The notes under the pieces: model-generated
The model's database searches: none
The model's input: only the letters and a program-made list of their open reading frames with translations
What the model was told of the DNA's origin: nothing
Origin: Rhodococcus rhodnii
GTDB lineage: Bacteria > Actinomycetota > Actinomycetes > Mycobacteriales > Pseudonocardiaceae
Assembly: GCA_000720375.1 (NCBI GenBank)
Contig: JOAA01000003.1
Location: 186,001 to 250,000 of the forward strand
Direction: 5' to 3'
DNA length: 64,000 bases
Shown: in pieces, positions 34,628-43,172 of the stretch
How positions within the stretch are numbered: position 1 is the first letter of the stretch
Layout: the number at the start of each line of letters is the position of its first letter
Translations under genes and position numbers: made by a program

Positions 34628-36121
34628 GTGCTGAACGTGGACAAAGCGCAGGAAATCGCCGCCGGTTACGTCACCGAGGGCCAGGCGGTGCAGCTGGGTT
34701 CGGTCGTGGTGGACGGCCAGGTGGACGCGTCCGCGGTGATCAAGCTCCCGTTGGCCACTCTCAACCGGCATGGCCTGGTCGCGGGGGCCACGGGCACCGG
34801 CAAGACCAAGACGTTGCAGCTGATCGCCGAGCAGTGCGCGGCGGCCGGTGTGCCTGTGCTGCTCGCCGACATCAAGGGCGATCTGTCCGGTCTGGCCAGG
34901 GCCGGGGAGGCGGGCGACAAGGTCGCCAAGCGGGCCCAGGAGACCGGCGACGACTGGCGGCCCACCGCGTTCCCTGTCCAGTCGATCTCGTTGGGGACGG
35001 GCGGTCCGGGTGTGCCGGTGCGGGCCACGATCACGAGTTTCGGGCCGATCCTGCTGTCCAAGGTGCTCGGGCTGAACGACACCCAGGAGGCCACGCTCGG
35101 CCTGATCTTCCACTGGGCCGACCAGCGTGGCCTGGCGTTGCTGGACGTCAAGGACCTGCGTTCGGTCATCTCCCACCTGACCAGCGACGAGGGCAAGGCC
35201 GACCTGAAGCAGCTCGGCGGTGTCTCGGCCAGCACGGCCGGTGTGATCCTGCGCTCGTTGTCCAATCTGGAGGCTCAGGGCGGCGACGAGTTCTTCGGCG
35301 AGCCCGAGCTGGCGGTCGCCGATCTGCTCAACGCAGGCACGATCTCGTTGCTCGAGGTCGGCGAGTTGCAGAACAAGCCCGCGCTGTTCTCCACGTTCCT
35401 CATGTGGCTGCTCGCCGAGCTGTTCCAGGAGCTGCCCGAGGCCGGTGACCTGGACAAACCCAAGCTGGTGTTCGTACTGGACGAGGCGCATCTGCTGTTC
35501 AGCGACGCCTCGAAGGCCTTCCTCGAGCAGATCGAGCAGACCGTGAAGCTGATCCGCTCCAAGGGCGTCGGTGTGTTCTTCTGCACACAGCTGCCCACGG
35601 ACATCCCGAACGCTGTGCTGTCCCAACTCGGCGCCCGGATCCAGCACGCGTTGCGCGCGTTCACGCCCGAAGACCAGAAGGCGTTGGCGCAGACGGTGAA
35701 GACGTACCCGACAACCAAGCACTACGAATTGGACAAAGCGCTCACGTCACTCGGCACAGACGAGGCGATCGTCACAGTCCTCAGTGAACGCGGCGCGCCC
35801 ACTCCTGTCGCGTGGACGAGGTTGCGTGCACCGCGTTCGCTCATGGGCACCATCGGCGTCGACGCGATCCGTGAGGCCGCCAACGCGAGCGTGTTGCACG
35901 CGAAGTACGCCGAGACCATCGACCGCGAGTCGGCGTACGAGAAGCTCGCCGCCAAGGTGGCGCCCGACCAACCTCAGGAGGAGCCGCAGAAGGACGAGCC
36001 CGGCGCGCTGGAGAAGGTCCTGACGAGCGCTCCGGTGAAGTCGTTCCTGCGGTCGGCGGCCGGCGCGCTGGGCCGGGAGATCACCCGGGGCCTGTTCGGC
36101 ACCGCGAAACGCCGTCGCTAG
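34628..36121 (+). CDS. HerA-like / DUF853 family P-loop ATPase
   Basis: A 497-residue ATPase of the HerA-FtsK superfamily (the DUF853, YjgR-like group). Walker A is GATGTGKT (residues 53-60) and Walker B lies in LVFVLDEAHLLF near 279-290; FFCTQLPTDIPNAVLSQLG fits a sensor region. GTG at 34628 and GTG at 34637 are both possible starts. The cellular role of this family is not settled; DNA-translocase activity is inferred from fold only. It is divergent from orn. Confidence 0.85.
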   Translation: MLNVDKAQEIAAGYVTEGQAVQLGSVVVDGQVDASAVIKLPLATLNRHGLVAGATGTGKTKTLQLIAEQCAAAGVPVLLADIKGDLSGLARAGEAGDKVAKRAQETGDDWRPTAFPVQSISLGTGGPGVPVRATITSFGPILLSKVLGLNDTQEATLGLIFHWADQRGLALLDVKDLRSVISHLTSDEGKADLKQLGGVSASTAGVILRSLSNLEAQGGDEFFGEPELAVADLLNAGTISLLEVGELQNKPALFSTFLMWLLAELFQELPEAGDLDKPKLVFVLDEAHLLFSDASKAFLEQIEQTVKLIRSKGVGVFFCTQLPTDIPNAVLSQLGARIQHALRAFTPEDQKALAQTVKTYPTTKHYELDKALTSLGTDEAIVTVLSERGAPTPVAWTRLRAPRSLMGTIGVDAIREAANASVLHAKYAETIDRESAYEKLAAKVAPDQPQEEPQKDEPGALEKVLTSAPVKSFLRSAAGALGREITRGLFGTAKRRR

Positions 36122-36136
36122 GACCCGGGCACCAGA

Positions 36137-36164
36137 AAGCCCCGGGCGACCATGCCCGGGGCTT
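36137..36164. terminator. Bidirectional terminator
   Basis: A perfect 11-bp stem AAGCCCCGGGC (36137-36147) with GCCCGGGGCTT (36154-36164), loop GACCAT. It sits in the gap between two convergent genes and can serve both. Confidence 0.88.
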
Positions 36165-36176
36165 CGGTGAGGCTGG

Positions 36177-37379
36177 TTACTTCTTGCCGCCCTTTTGGTA
36201 TTCCTCCCACGGCAGTTGCCAGTCGCTCAGGCCGTCCCAGGCCTGGAGTGCCTTGCCGCCGGAGTTCCGGACCTCGAAGATGTCGCCCTTCGAGCCGATC
36301 TCCTGCATCCAGCGGGCGTTCTCGGTCGACATGTTGATGCAGCCGTGGCTGACGTTGCTGTTGCCTTGCTGCTTGAGCGACCACGGCGCCGAGTGGTAGA
36401 AGATTCCGCTGTTGGACAGGCGGCTGGCCACTGCCACCTTCGTGCGGTAGCCGCCGGGCGAGTCAGCCGGGACGCCGTACGTGCCGGAGTCCATCGTGTA
36501 GTTCTGCTGCTCGGTCATCACGGTGTAGACGCCGTTCGGCGTCTCGTGCTTCGGCTTGCCCATCGAGATCGGGATGGTCTTCACGACCTCGTCGTTCACC
36601 GACACCGTCATCTGCTTCGTCGCACCGTCGGCGACCGCGACGACCTTGTTGCCGATGGTGATCGCGGCCTTGCGGTCTTCCTTGCCGAACACGCCCGGGC
36701 CCAGCGACTTGCCGTAGATCGCGGCGTTCACCGTGATCTTGGTGCCGGACTTCCAGTACTCCTTCGGCCGCCAGTGCACCTCGTTGTCACGGAACCAGTG
36801 GAACGCGCCCTCGGTCGCGGGCTCAGCCGTGATCTTCAGCGCCTTCTCCGCCGCCGCCTTGTCCGCGACGTTGCTGGAGAAGTAGAACGCCAGCGGCTGG
36901 CCGACGCCGACCGTCTGGCCGTCCTGCGGGATCATCGACAGACCGATCTGCCTGCCCGGCTTGACGGTCGTGAACGACGACGTCATGTTCGCCGGCTTGC
37001 CGTCGGTGCCGGTGCCCGCCGCGGTGATCGTGTACGTCTTGCTGTAGCCGAGCGGCTCGGTGGACTCCCACTTCATGCCGTCCGGGGTGAGCGCGCCAGA
37101 GACCGCCTTACCGTCCTGATTGGTCACATTGACCTGGGTCAGCTTGCCGTCGGCGGCGGTGACCGAGATCGGGTCGCCGGGCGCGATGTCGGCGGCCTTG
37201 TCCGCGGGCGTGATCGACATCGCGATCGGCTTCGGCTGCGGCGCAGGCGAATTGCTCGATGTCGGGCCACCGGTCGCGGGCGTGCCGGATGGCTGTTGCG
37301 CGTTCGAGTCGCCCGACGTGCAACTGGCGACCGAGAGCACAGCCATTGCTGTGGCAAGCGCCACAATCGATCGTCGCAT
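36177..37379 (-). CDS. L,D-transpeptidase lipoprotein (Ig-like domains plus YkuD)
   Basis: A 400-residue cell-wall enzyme that makes 3-3 peptidoglycan crosslinks. The signal MRRSIVALATAMAVLSVASC ends in a lipobox, so it is lipid-anchored outside. Two Ig-like domains follow (residues ~50-240), then the YkuD catalytic domain with FYHSAPWS and the active-site motif SHGCINMS (Cys347). The layout is that of mycobacterial Ldt enzymes such as LdtMt2. ATG at 37394 is an alternative start adding five residues; I prefer 37379 because GTGGGG lies close upstream. Confidence 0.93.
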   Translation of the reverse strand: MRRSIVALATAMAVLSVASCTSGDSNAQQPSGTPATGGPTSSNSPAPQPKPIAMSITPADKAADIAPGDPISVTAADGKLTQVNVTNQDGKAVSGALTPDGMKWESTEPLGYSKTYTITAAGTGTDGKPANMTSSFTTVKPGRQIGLSMIPQDGQTVGVGQPLAFYFSSNVADKAAAEKALKITAEPATEGAFHWFRDNEVHWRPKEYWKSGTKITVNAAIYGKSLGPGVFGKEDRKAAITIGNKVVAVADGATKQMTVSVNDEVVKTIPISMGKPKHETPNGVYTVMTEQQNYTMDSGTYGVPADSPGGYRTKVAVASRLSNSGIFYHSAPWSLKQQGNSNVSHGCINMSTENARWMQEIGSKGDIFEVRNSGGKALQAWDGLSDWQLPWEEYQKGGKK

Positions 37380-37529
37380 CAAGACCCCACCCATACGTCA
37401 GCCCCGCCGAATCCAGTGCCCGAGCCCTTCCTCCCCGTCCCCAGCAGGGCCGAACATGCCAATTGTGCCCTCTAGCTGGGGGAGTGGATCAACCGGGGGT
37501 CCGATTTCGAGCACCGGCGCTGCCCATGC

Positions 37530-37564
37530 TAAGGTTTTCCCCGTTCGCAAGGGAGACCTTGCGA
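37530..37564 (+). promoter_or_regulatory. Promoter -10 and leader hairpin of tRNA-Lys
   Basis: TAAGGT (37530-37535) is a plausible -10. The leader then forms a perfect 8-bp hairpin TCGCAAGG (37545-37552) with CCTTGCGA (37557-37564), which ends exactly one base before the mature tRNA 5' end. It probably presents the RNase P cleavage site. Confidence 0.5.
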
Positions 37565-37637
37565 GCGCCGCTAGCTCAACTGGCAGAGCAGCTGGCTCTT
37601 AACCAGCGGGTTCGGGGTTCGAGTCCCTGGCGGCGCA
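37565..37637 (+). tRNA. tRNA-Lys (CTT anticodon)
   Basis: A complete cloverleaf of 73 bases. The acceptor stem pairs GCGCCGC with GCGGCGC and the discriminator is A. The anticodon arm is GCTGG CTCTTAA CCAGC with anticodon CTT, and the T-arm contains GGTTCGAGTCC. CCA is not encoded. A terminator follows within six bases. Confidence 0.97.
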
Positions 37638-37642
37638 CCCCC

Positions 37643-37677
37643 AAGGCCCAGGTCGGCAGTGTCGACCTGGGCCTTTT
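37643..37677 (+). terminator. Terminator of tRNA-Lys
   Basis: A perfect 13-bp stem AAGGCCCAGGTCG (37643-37655) with CGACCTGGGCCTT (37663-37675), followed by TTTT. This is a textbook intrinsic terminator. Confidence 0.92.
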
Positions 37678-37720
37678 GGCGTCCGCGAGCCCGATCCGCG
37701 CGGGCGGGAAACAATGGGGC

Positions 37721-39085
37721 ATGGGCGGGATTTTCATCAACTACCGGCGAGGGCCGCATTCGGTGACGGTCGGGGCGCTCGAAGATCGGCTGAGCCACCA
37801 TTTCGGGGCGGACCAGGTTTTCGTCGACAACCAGATCGAGCCGGGTTCGCGGTATCCCGATCAGTTGCGGGCGAAGCTGTTCGACAGCGATGTGGTCGTC
37901 GCCGTCATCCATGACGGGTGGCTGGCCGAGTTCGCCAGGCAACGACCCGTCGACTGGGTGCTTTTCGAGATCGACACCGCGTTGCGGGAACACATCCCGG
38001 TGATTCCGGTGTTGCTGGAGGACGTCGATCCGCCGCAGCGGCACGAACTTCCCACGCAACTCGCCGAGGTGGCCGTCCTGCAGGCCGCCCGCGTCCGTGG
38101 CGCCACTTTCCGGTCGGACGTCGATCACCTGGTGCGGATGGTGGAACGGCACGTCGCGCCGGTCGCCGCCGCGTCGCCGAAGCCCGCGCGACCGCCGAGG
38201 CCGAAACGGGTCGTCCGCCGATTGCTCGCCTGGGCCCTCGGGGTGTTCTCGATCAGTCTGGTCCTGATGCTTCCCGAGCCGAATTGGCAGCTGTGGGAAT
38301 GGTTCTCGTTCGCCGCGTTCGGGTCCACCGTGATTCTGACCGCCATGTCGCTGGTGACGATGATCGCCATTCCGCTGGTCAAACGGTTTACCTACCGGTG
38401 GGATGTCGAGGCGGGCACGATGTCACTTCGTGAGGTGACGAAAAGACGGTGGTTGTTGCTCGCCCTCACCCTGCTTCCCTTTGTTTACGCGCTGTCCAAG
38501 TTCGGCACGAACCAGGACGGCGCGTGGCAGGAGTGGGAAGTCTGGTATTTGATCGTCATCAGCATTGTCGCGGCGTTCTTCGTGCACCGGTCTTGGCGGC
38601 GGTTCGAGGCACGCGACTACGACTGGCCGCCGCCGGTCGACACGGAGCCCGCGGTGTTCCGGCGGGCAGCCAACCGGTTGTACGAGCGGCTGACGACCGA
38701 TCCCGATTGGCGCGCCACCCGGTCGCGGGCGAACCAGTGGCAAGCCGTGTCGGTGTACCTTGACCTGGCCGAAGTCCGGCTGGCACTGCGGGCGCGGGCC
38801 ACGATGTCGTTGCCGCAGTGGATCAAAGCCGGTCATTCCGGCGAGATCGTCGCCTATCTCGGATGGCTGGCCAGCATCCTCGCGCTGGACGTCGTCGCGA
38901 TCATCCTTGCGCCCGCGGCGATCGGGCCGTACCGGCTCATCGCGGTGACGGTCGCTGCCGCGCTTGTCTTCACCGCGGCGAAAACCGTAACCGGGTTTTA
39001 CACCGACCGCAAAGAGGTGACCCGGTGGATCGGTGAATTGACCGACTGGCAAACCAAGATCGGGCCGTTGGTGTTCTGTTCCTGA
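37721..39085 (+). CDS. TIR-domain protein with multiple membrane segments
   Basis: A 454-residue protein. Residues 1-~145 form a TIR-like domain: IFINYRR (4-10), a predicted BB-loop region around DNQIEPGSRY (36-45), VVVAVIHDGWL (58-68) and WVLFEI with Glu83 at the position of the catalytic glutamate of NAD-cleaving TIRs. A basic Pro-rich linker (~150-167) follows. Then come about six hydrophobic segments (for example GVFSISLVLMLP, STVILTAMSLVTMIAIPLV, WYLIVISIVAAFFV, and two near the C-terminus). A soluble stretch of ~120 residues lies between the membrane pairs. It sits just after the tRNA-Lys terminator. A role in signalling or antiphage defence is possible but unproven. Confidence 0.8.
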   Translation: MGGIFINYRRGPHSVTVGALEDRLSHHFGADQVFVDNQIEPGSRYPDQLRAKLFDSDVVVAVIHDGWLAEFARQRPVDWVLFEIDTALREHIPVIPVLLEDVDPPQRHELPTQLAEVAVLQAARVRGATFRSDVDHLVRMVERHVAPVAAASPKPARPPRPKRVVRRLLAWALGVFSISLVLMLPEPNWQLWEWFSFAAFGSTVILTAMSLVTMIAIPLVKRFTYRWDVEAGTMSLREVTKRRWLLLALTLLPFVYALSKFGTNQDGAWQEWEVWYLIVISIVAAFFVHRSWRRFEARDYDWPPPVDTEPAVFRRAANRLYERLTTDPDWRATRSRANQWQAVSVYLDLAEVRLALRARATMSLPQWIKAGHSGEIVAYLGWLASILALDVVAIILAPAAIGPYRLIAVTVAAALVFTAAKTVTGFYTDRKEVTRWIGELTDWQTKIGPLVFCS

Positions 39086-39295
39086 CGAACTCGCGCAAAT
39101 ACGGGTTCTGCCGTCATTCCACACTTCTGGGCGATCGCATGCCTTGGCCGGACGAGGCATCCTGCGATTCTCGTGCCGAGGGAGTCGAATGAGGGGCACC
39201 GTCCAAAAAATCTTGTGCGACGGCGGGGAGAACTCGCCGCACGGATGCACGTACCTCCCGACACGACCTGACGACTGCCTTCCGGGAGGGCACAA

Positions 39296-42070
39296 GTGGC
39301 ATCGACCGACAACGGCGATCTGGTCGCCAGACTGCGATCGACCGAATCCGACGTCCGGCACCAGGCGCAGACCCAGCTCTACGAACTCTGCCGGGTTCAA
39401 CTGGTCCCCTATTTCCGCCGACGACTGCGATACGCGAGCGAAGTCGACGACTACGTGCACGAGGTCTTCACGGGCGCACTGGAGACCATCCGCCGGGGAA
39501 ACGATCCGCAGAACGTGGCGGCCTGGCTCACCGGCATCGCGCAGAACCTCCTCGTCAAGCACTACCAGCAGCTGGAACACCGCGCGGACGGCGAGATACC
39601 GGAGCAGCAGTCCACCCCTGCCGAGTTGAGCCTGGAGCTCGACAAACCGGAGCTCACCGAGGACGAACTGCCTGAGCTCACCGACGACCTCGCGGAGATC
39701 CTGGGCAAACGTGAACTGTGGCGCACGGTCCGGGTCGCCATCTCGGCGATCACCCCGAACCTCAGCCGTGTCATGGACACCCACATCAAGCTGACCCTGC
39801 GCGAGCAACGCCGAACCACCACCGCCGAGCTCGCGAGCGCCCTGGACATGCCGCCCGATCGTGTTGAGCGGCAACTGCACCGGGCGCGGGTGGCCACCGT
39901 GACCGCGGCGACTGCGCTGGTGCTCGCGCGGACGGGCCGAAACGCCTGTTCGATTCTCGACGGAATGTTGTCCGACGAGCAAAAGCGTGCGGGCGACAAA
40001 CTCGTCCTGGACGTCAAGCAGTCCAAAGCAGTCGCCAAGCACGCCGAGACCTGCGTCCAATGCGCGCCTCGTGCCGACGCCGCGGGCAAGTACGTGCTGT
40101 GGGCGATAGGTCCGGGACTCATCGTCGTGAGCGACGACGACGAACGGCGCCGTGCGGTAGCCGCTCTGTTCAGCCGTTCGGATTCCGTTCCGGTCGGCAA
40201 CGTGGTGGCCGTCGCCGAACCGACGGTCGTGGCGGTCGGACGGCAGGTGGCAGGCACGCGTCCGCCGTCGGGCGGCGCGTTCGGGACATTGGTGCGGGTC
40301 AGCAGCTCGCGGGTGATGAACTCGGTCAGCCACATCGCACAGGACCCCATGGTCTTCCGTGCTGTGGCCGGCACCGTCGCAGCGGTTGTCCTTGGCGTGT
40401 GCGGGTTGCTGACGTCCTCAACGCCGTTGGCGCCGCCTCCTCCGATCGGCGAAGCAGCCCCGGATCCGGCGGATCCGAAGCCCGATCTGGTCGTCAACCA
40501 ACCCGCTCCACCGACCACCACCACTCCAGGTCCGACCAGCGTTCCGCCGGTCCGGCCTGCCACACCCGCGCCTCCGAGTACGCCGAACACACCAGGGCCG
40601 CAGCAACGACAGGCGCCCGCCGAAACGCCCAAACCCGCGGTGGCAACACCTGGGACAACACCTCAGACAACAACCCCGAACACCGGGCCGACGACACCAC
40701 CGACGAGCCAACCGTCTCGCAACGGAACAACGACACCACCGCCACCGCCTTCGTATGAAGACGTCACCGTCGACTTCACCGACGTCGCCTACTCGACCTT
40801 CACGGTGTCCGGCGCAGACGGATGGCACAACTCCAAACAGGTCCACCGGATGCGGCTCGCGCCCGGCGTCCACACCCTGTCGACAGCGTTGGGCCAGAGA
40901 TTCACTTTCACCGTGACCGATGCGAGAACAGTCGAGTACGACCGGAGCCTCGAAGGAACCCTCACCGGCAGCGGCACGAACACGTTGGCCGTGCACGGAA
41001 AACCAGTCACCCTCAACACCGCGGACATCGACTACATGTCCACCGGAGTGGGCGGAACCTACCAGACGGCCGAACGCAGCCATACGTACAAACTGTTGCC
41101 GGGCAACCACTACTTCGTTTTCAACAACCAAGCTTCACTCCGCTTCGCGATCACCCAGCAAGGAAACGTCGACTACGCACCGGAACTGGCAGGAATGCTG
41201 ACCGGTGCGGGAACGAAGACCTTGGCGATACACGGGAAACACATCACCATCGACACCTCCGGCATCGATTACGCCGGCAGCACTCTCGGCGGTGTCGCCT
41301 GGCGAACGCCCGCGAAAACCCAGCAGATCTACCGGCTGCTGCCCGGTGGCCACTACTTGCTGACGTCCAACGGAATCATCACCACCTTCTCCATCACCCC
41401 ACAAGGACACGTCGCCTACAAACCTGAGCTGGAAGGAATCTTCACCGGCACAGGAACGACCACCCTGACCGCACACGGCAAACCGATCACCATCAACACC
41501 GCCGAACTCGATTACGCCAACACCTCACTGCTTGGTCTCAACTGGAAGACCCCGGACACCAACCGCACCTACAGGCTGCTGCCCGGCAACCACCACCTGG
41601 TCGCCTCCAACGGAACCGCCACCATCCTCTTCACCATCACCCCACAAGGACACGACAACCACCCTCACCGCACACGGCAAACCAATCACCATCAACACCG
41701 CCGAACTCGACTACGCCAACACTTCACTGCTCGGCCTCAACTGGACAACCCCCAACACCAACCGCACCTACAGGCTGCTGCCCGGCAACCACCACCTGGT
41801 CGCCTCCAACGGAACCGCCACCATCCTCTTCACCATCACCCCACAAGGACACGGTTTTCACCGGTGAAGGCACCACAACACTGGCCGTACACGGACACCC
41901 CATCACCATCAACACCGCCGACCTCGACTACGCCAACACCTCACTCCTCGGCCTCAACTGGACAACCCCCAACACCAACCGCACCTACAAAGTCCTGCCC
42001 GGCAACCACCACCTGGTCACTTCCAGCGGAATCACCATCCTCTTCACCGTCACCCCACAAGGACACCTGA
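39296..42070 (+). CDS. ECF-type sigma factor fused to zinc anti-sigma-like motif, membrane segment and repeat exodomain (3' end frameshifted)
   Basis: The open frame has 924 codons, starting with GTG after GGGAGGG. Residues ~25-95 resemble sigma region 2 (VDDYVHEVFTGALETIRRG). Residues ~172-200 are a helix-turn-helix like region 4 (TTTAELASALDMPPDRVERQ). HAETCVQC (His249, Cys253, Cys256) is the Hx3Cx2C pattern of zinc anti-sigma domains. A single membrane segment (VFRAVAGTVAAVVLGVCGLL, ~353-372) and a Pro/Thr-rich stretch (~377-485) follow. After that come ~80-residue repeats, which should lie outside the cell. From about 41654 the frame leaves the repeat sequence and reads ~138 residues of nonsense; the real repeats continue in other frames up to 42390. 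The gene may be broken, phase-variable or mis-sequenced. Confidence 0.8.
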   Translation: MASTDNGDLVARLRSTESDVRHQAQTQLYELCRVQLVPYFRRRLRYASEVDDYVHEVFTGALETIRRGNDPQNVAAWLTGIAQNLLVKHYQQLEHRADGEIPEQQSTPAELSLELDKPELTEDELPELTDDLAEILGKRELWRTVRVAISAITPNLSRVMDTHIKLTLREQRRTTTAELASALDMPPDRVERQLHRARVATVTAATALVLARTGRNACSILDGMLSDEQKRAGDKLVLDVKQSKAVAKHAETCVQCAPRADAAGKYVLWAIGPGLIVVSDDDERRRAVAALFSRSDSVPVGNVVAVAEPTVVAVGRQVAGTRPPSGGAFGTLVRVSSSRVMNSVSHIAQDPMVFRAVAGTVAAVVLGVCGLLTSSTPLAPPPPIGEAAPDPADPKPDLVVNQPAPPTTTTPGPTSVPPVRPATPAPPSTPNTPGPQQRQAPAETPKPAVATPGTTPQTTTPNTGPTTPPTSQPSRNGTTTPPPPPSYEDVTVDFTDVAYSTFTVSGADGWHNSKQVHRMRLAPGVHTLSTALGQRFTFTVTDARTVEYDRSLEGTLTGSGTNTLAVHGKPVTLNTADIDYMSTGVGGTYQTAERSHTYKLLPGNHYFVFNNQASLRFAITQQGNVDYAPELAGMLTGAGTKTLAIHGKHITIDTSGIDYAGSTLGGVAWRTPAKTQQIYRLLPGGHYLLTSNGIITTFSITPQGHVAYKPELEGIFTGTGTTTLTAHGKPITINTAELDYANTSLLGLNWKTPDTNRTYRLLPGNHHLVASNGTATILFTITPQGHDNHPHRTRQTNHHQHRRTRLRQHFTARPQLDNPQHQPHLQAAARQPPPGRLQRNRHHPLHHHPTRTRFSPVKAPQHWPYTDTPSPSTPPTSTTPTPHSSASTGQPPTPTAPTKSCPATTTWSLPAESPSSSPSPHKDT

Positions 42071-42390
42071 CCTACAAACCCGAACACCGCACCGTCTTCA
42101 CCGGTGAAGGCACCACAACACTGGTCGTGCACGGTCGGCCGATCACGTTCGACCTGAGGAATTCGGGGGCCACCGGTTTCGCCGTCACTGGCTTGACCGG
42201 ACGGGCCGCGAACACGCTGGTGACGCTCCGGCTCGTGCCAGGTGCGCACAACCTGCAACTGTCGGACGGCAGGAGGTTCGCCTTCCGCGTCACCGAACCA
42301 GGGCACGTCGACTACGACCGCAGCCTCGACGCTGTGTTGTCCGGGCGGGGAAGCTCAACGCTCGTGGTGCGGCGCGCACGAAGGCGCTAA
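40931..42390 (+). repeat. Tandem ~243-bp coding repeats with two frameshifting deletions
   Basis: Aligned on the codons for the V-x-Y motif, units begin at 40931, 41168, 41411, 41654, 41853, 42067 and 42307. Lengths are 237, 243, 243, 199, 214 and 240 bases, then a partial unit. The 199- and 214-base units lack 44 and 29 bases, both starting right after CAAGGACAC. Units three and four share a 98-base identical block (41556-41653 and 41755-41852). Each full unit encodes about 80 residues with HGKPITINTAELDYANTSL and LLPGNHHLVASNG as core patterns. Confidence 0.92.
41654..42390 (+). pseudogene. Out-of-frame 3' continuation of the sigma-factor repeat domain
   Basis: After 41653 the repeat code continues in frame 3 (to about 41853) and then in frame 1 to the TAA at 42388-42390. 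In frame 1 two more repeat-like units appear, ending ...GSSTLVVRRARRR. This end abuts the convergent gene with only four bases of overlap, which suggests it is the original C-terminus. Two lesions (44 and 29 bases) do not restore the frame, so the distal repeats are not translated with the sigma part unless slippage occurs. Confidence 0.75.
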
Positions 42391-43034
42391 TGGACGTCGG
42401 GCCCGGCGGCGGTCGCCGGGCCCGCATCCGCATCGGGCAGGTGGATCCACGCGGACGTATCGACCTCTTTGGACACAATGTGGACACACCGGTACTCCGC
42501 CGGGTCGATCCGGCGGTAACCGTGGCGTACCACGCCGTTGCGGATCACCTCGGACACGACAAGCACCAGATCCGACTCCGGTGACCGGATCAGTTCCCGG
42601 TAGAGCGGTACGGCGTTGAGCAGCCGGCAGGTCAGGTTGATGTCAGTGCTGACCCAGCCGGACGGGCTGCGCAGCACTTCCCCGGCATGCACCGCGACCC
42701 GCACCCGGATCCGGTGCTCGGCACCGACCATCGCGTTGTGCTGACGCAACCTGGCGACCAGCGCCGGGACCAGCGGGTCGATCAGGTCCACCTTGGACGT
42801 CGACGGCGGAACGAGCACGATCATCCCGTCACCGCGGTCCTCGACGACCAGTTTGCGCCAGCTGATCCCGGCGGCCCGGAAAGCCGAGCGCACCATCGCG
42901 TCCAGCGCGGTCCGGGCCCGCAGCTGGACGCAGTCGTCCCACTGTCCCGACCCGACCATGTCGATCGCCACAATGGACCGGTATTCCGGTGCATAAGCTC
43001 GGGAAACCCGTGACAGAGCGAACCGCACAGCCAT
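42387..43034 (-). CDS. Class III nucleotidyl cyclase-like domain protein
   Basis: A 215-residue protein. I start at the ATG at 43034, preceded by GGGAGAGG, not at the GTG at 43106. The core resembles the class III adenylate/guanylate cyclase fold: a first metal-Asp region (IVAIDMVGSGQWDD), a second Asp region (VEDRGDGMIVLVP) and TDINLTCRLLNA, with Asn and Arg at the places used for catalysis. It has no membrane segment. It may be an active cyclase or a nucleotide-sensing relative. It converges on the sigma-factor gene. Confidence 0.65.
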   Translation of the reverse strand: MAVRFALSRVSRAYAPEYRSIVAIDMVGSGQWDDCVQLRARTALDAMVRSAFRAAGISWRKLVVEDRGDGMIVLVPPSTSKVDLIDPLVPALVARLRQHNAMVGAEHRIRVRVAVHAGEVLRSPSGWVSTDINLTCRLLNAVPLYRELIRSPESDLVLVVSEVIRNGVVRHGYRRIDPAEYRCVHIVSKEVDTSAWIHLPDADAGPATAAGPDVH

Positions 43035-43145
43035 CTGCCTCTCCCATCGGTCGACTGGGTTGTCAGCAGGGTTGTGCGCGGACGTGCCCGGTCCTCCCCG
43101 GATCACATCAAGATTTTTCTCCGGGCCCGGACCGCCCTGCGCGGT

Positions 43146-43165
43146 CTATACACCGCGTGTATAGT
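43146..43165. promoter_or_regulatory. Palindromic operator overlapping the -10 of the FtsX-type permease gene
   Basis: Perfect 8-bp arms CTATACAC (43146-43153) and GTGTATAG (43157-43164) around CGC. TATAGT (43160-43165), formed by the right arm, is a good -10 and lies seven bases before the GTG at 43173, implying a leaderless mRNA. Such TATAC/GTATA sites fit GntR/YtrA- or PadR-family repressors; none is encoded nearby. Confidence 0.75.
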
Positions 43166-43172
43166 CGATCGC

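Noticed and set aside
37565..39085. tRNA-Lys as an integration site with an adjacent island
   Set aside because: No integrase, no direct repeat of the tRNA 3' end and no phage genes are visible in the following region.
42390..42584. Short plus-strand frame after the sigma-factor gene
   Set aside because: It lies wholly opposite the cyclase-like gene and shows no ribosome site or motif.
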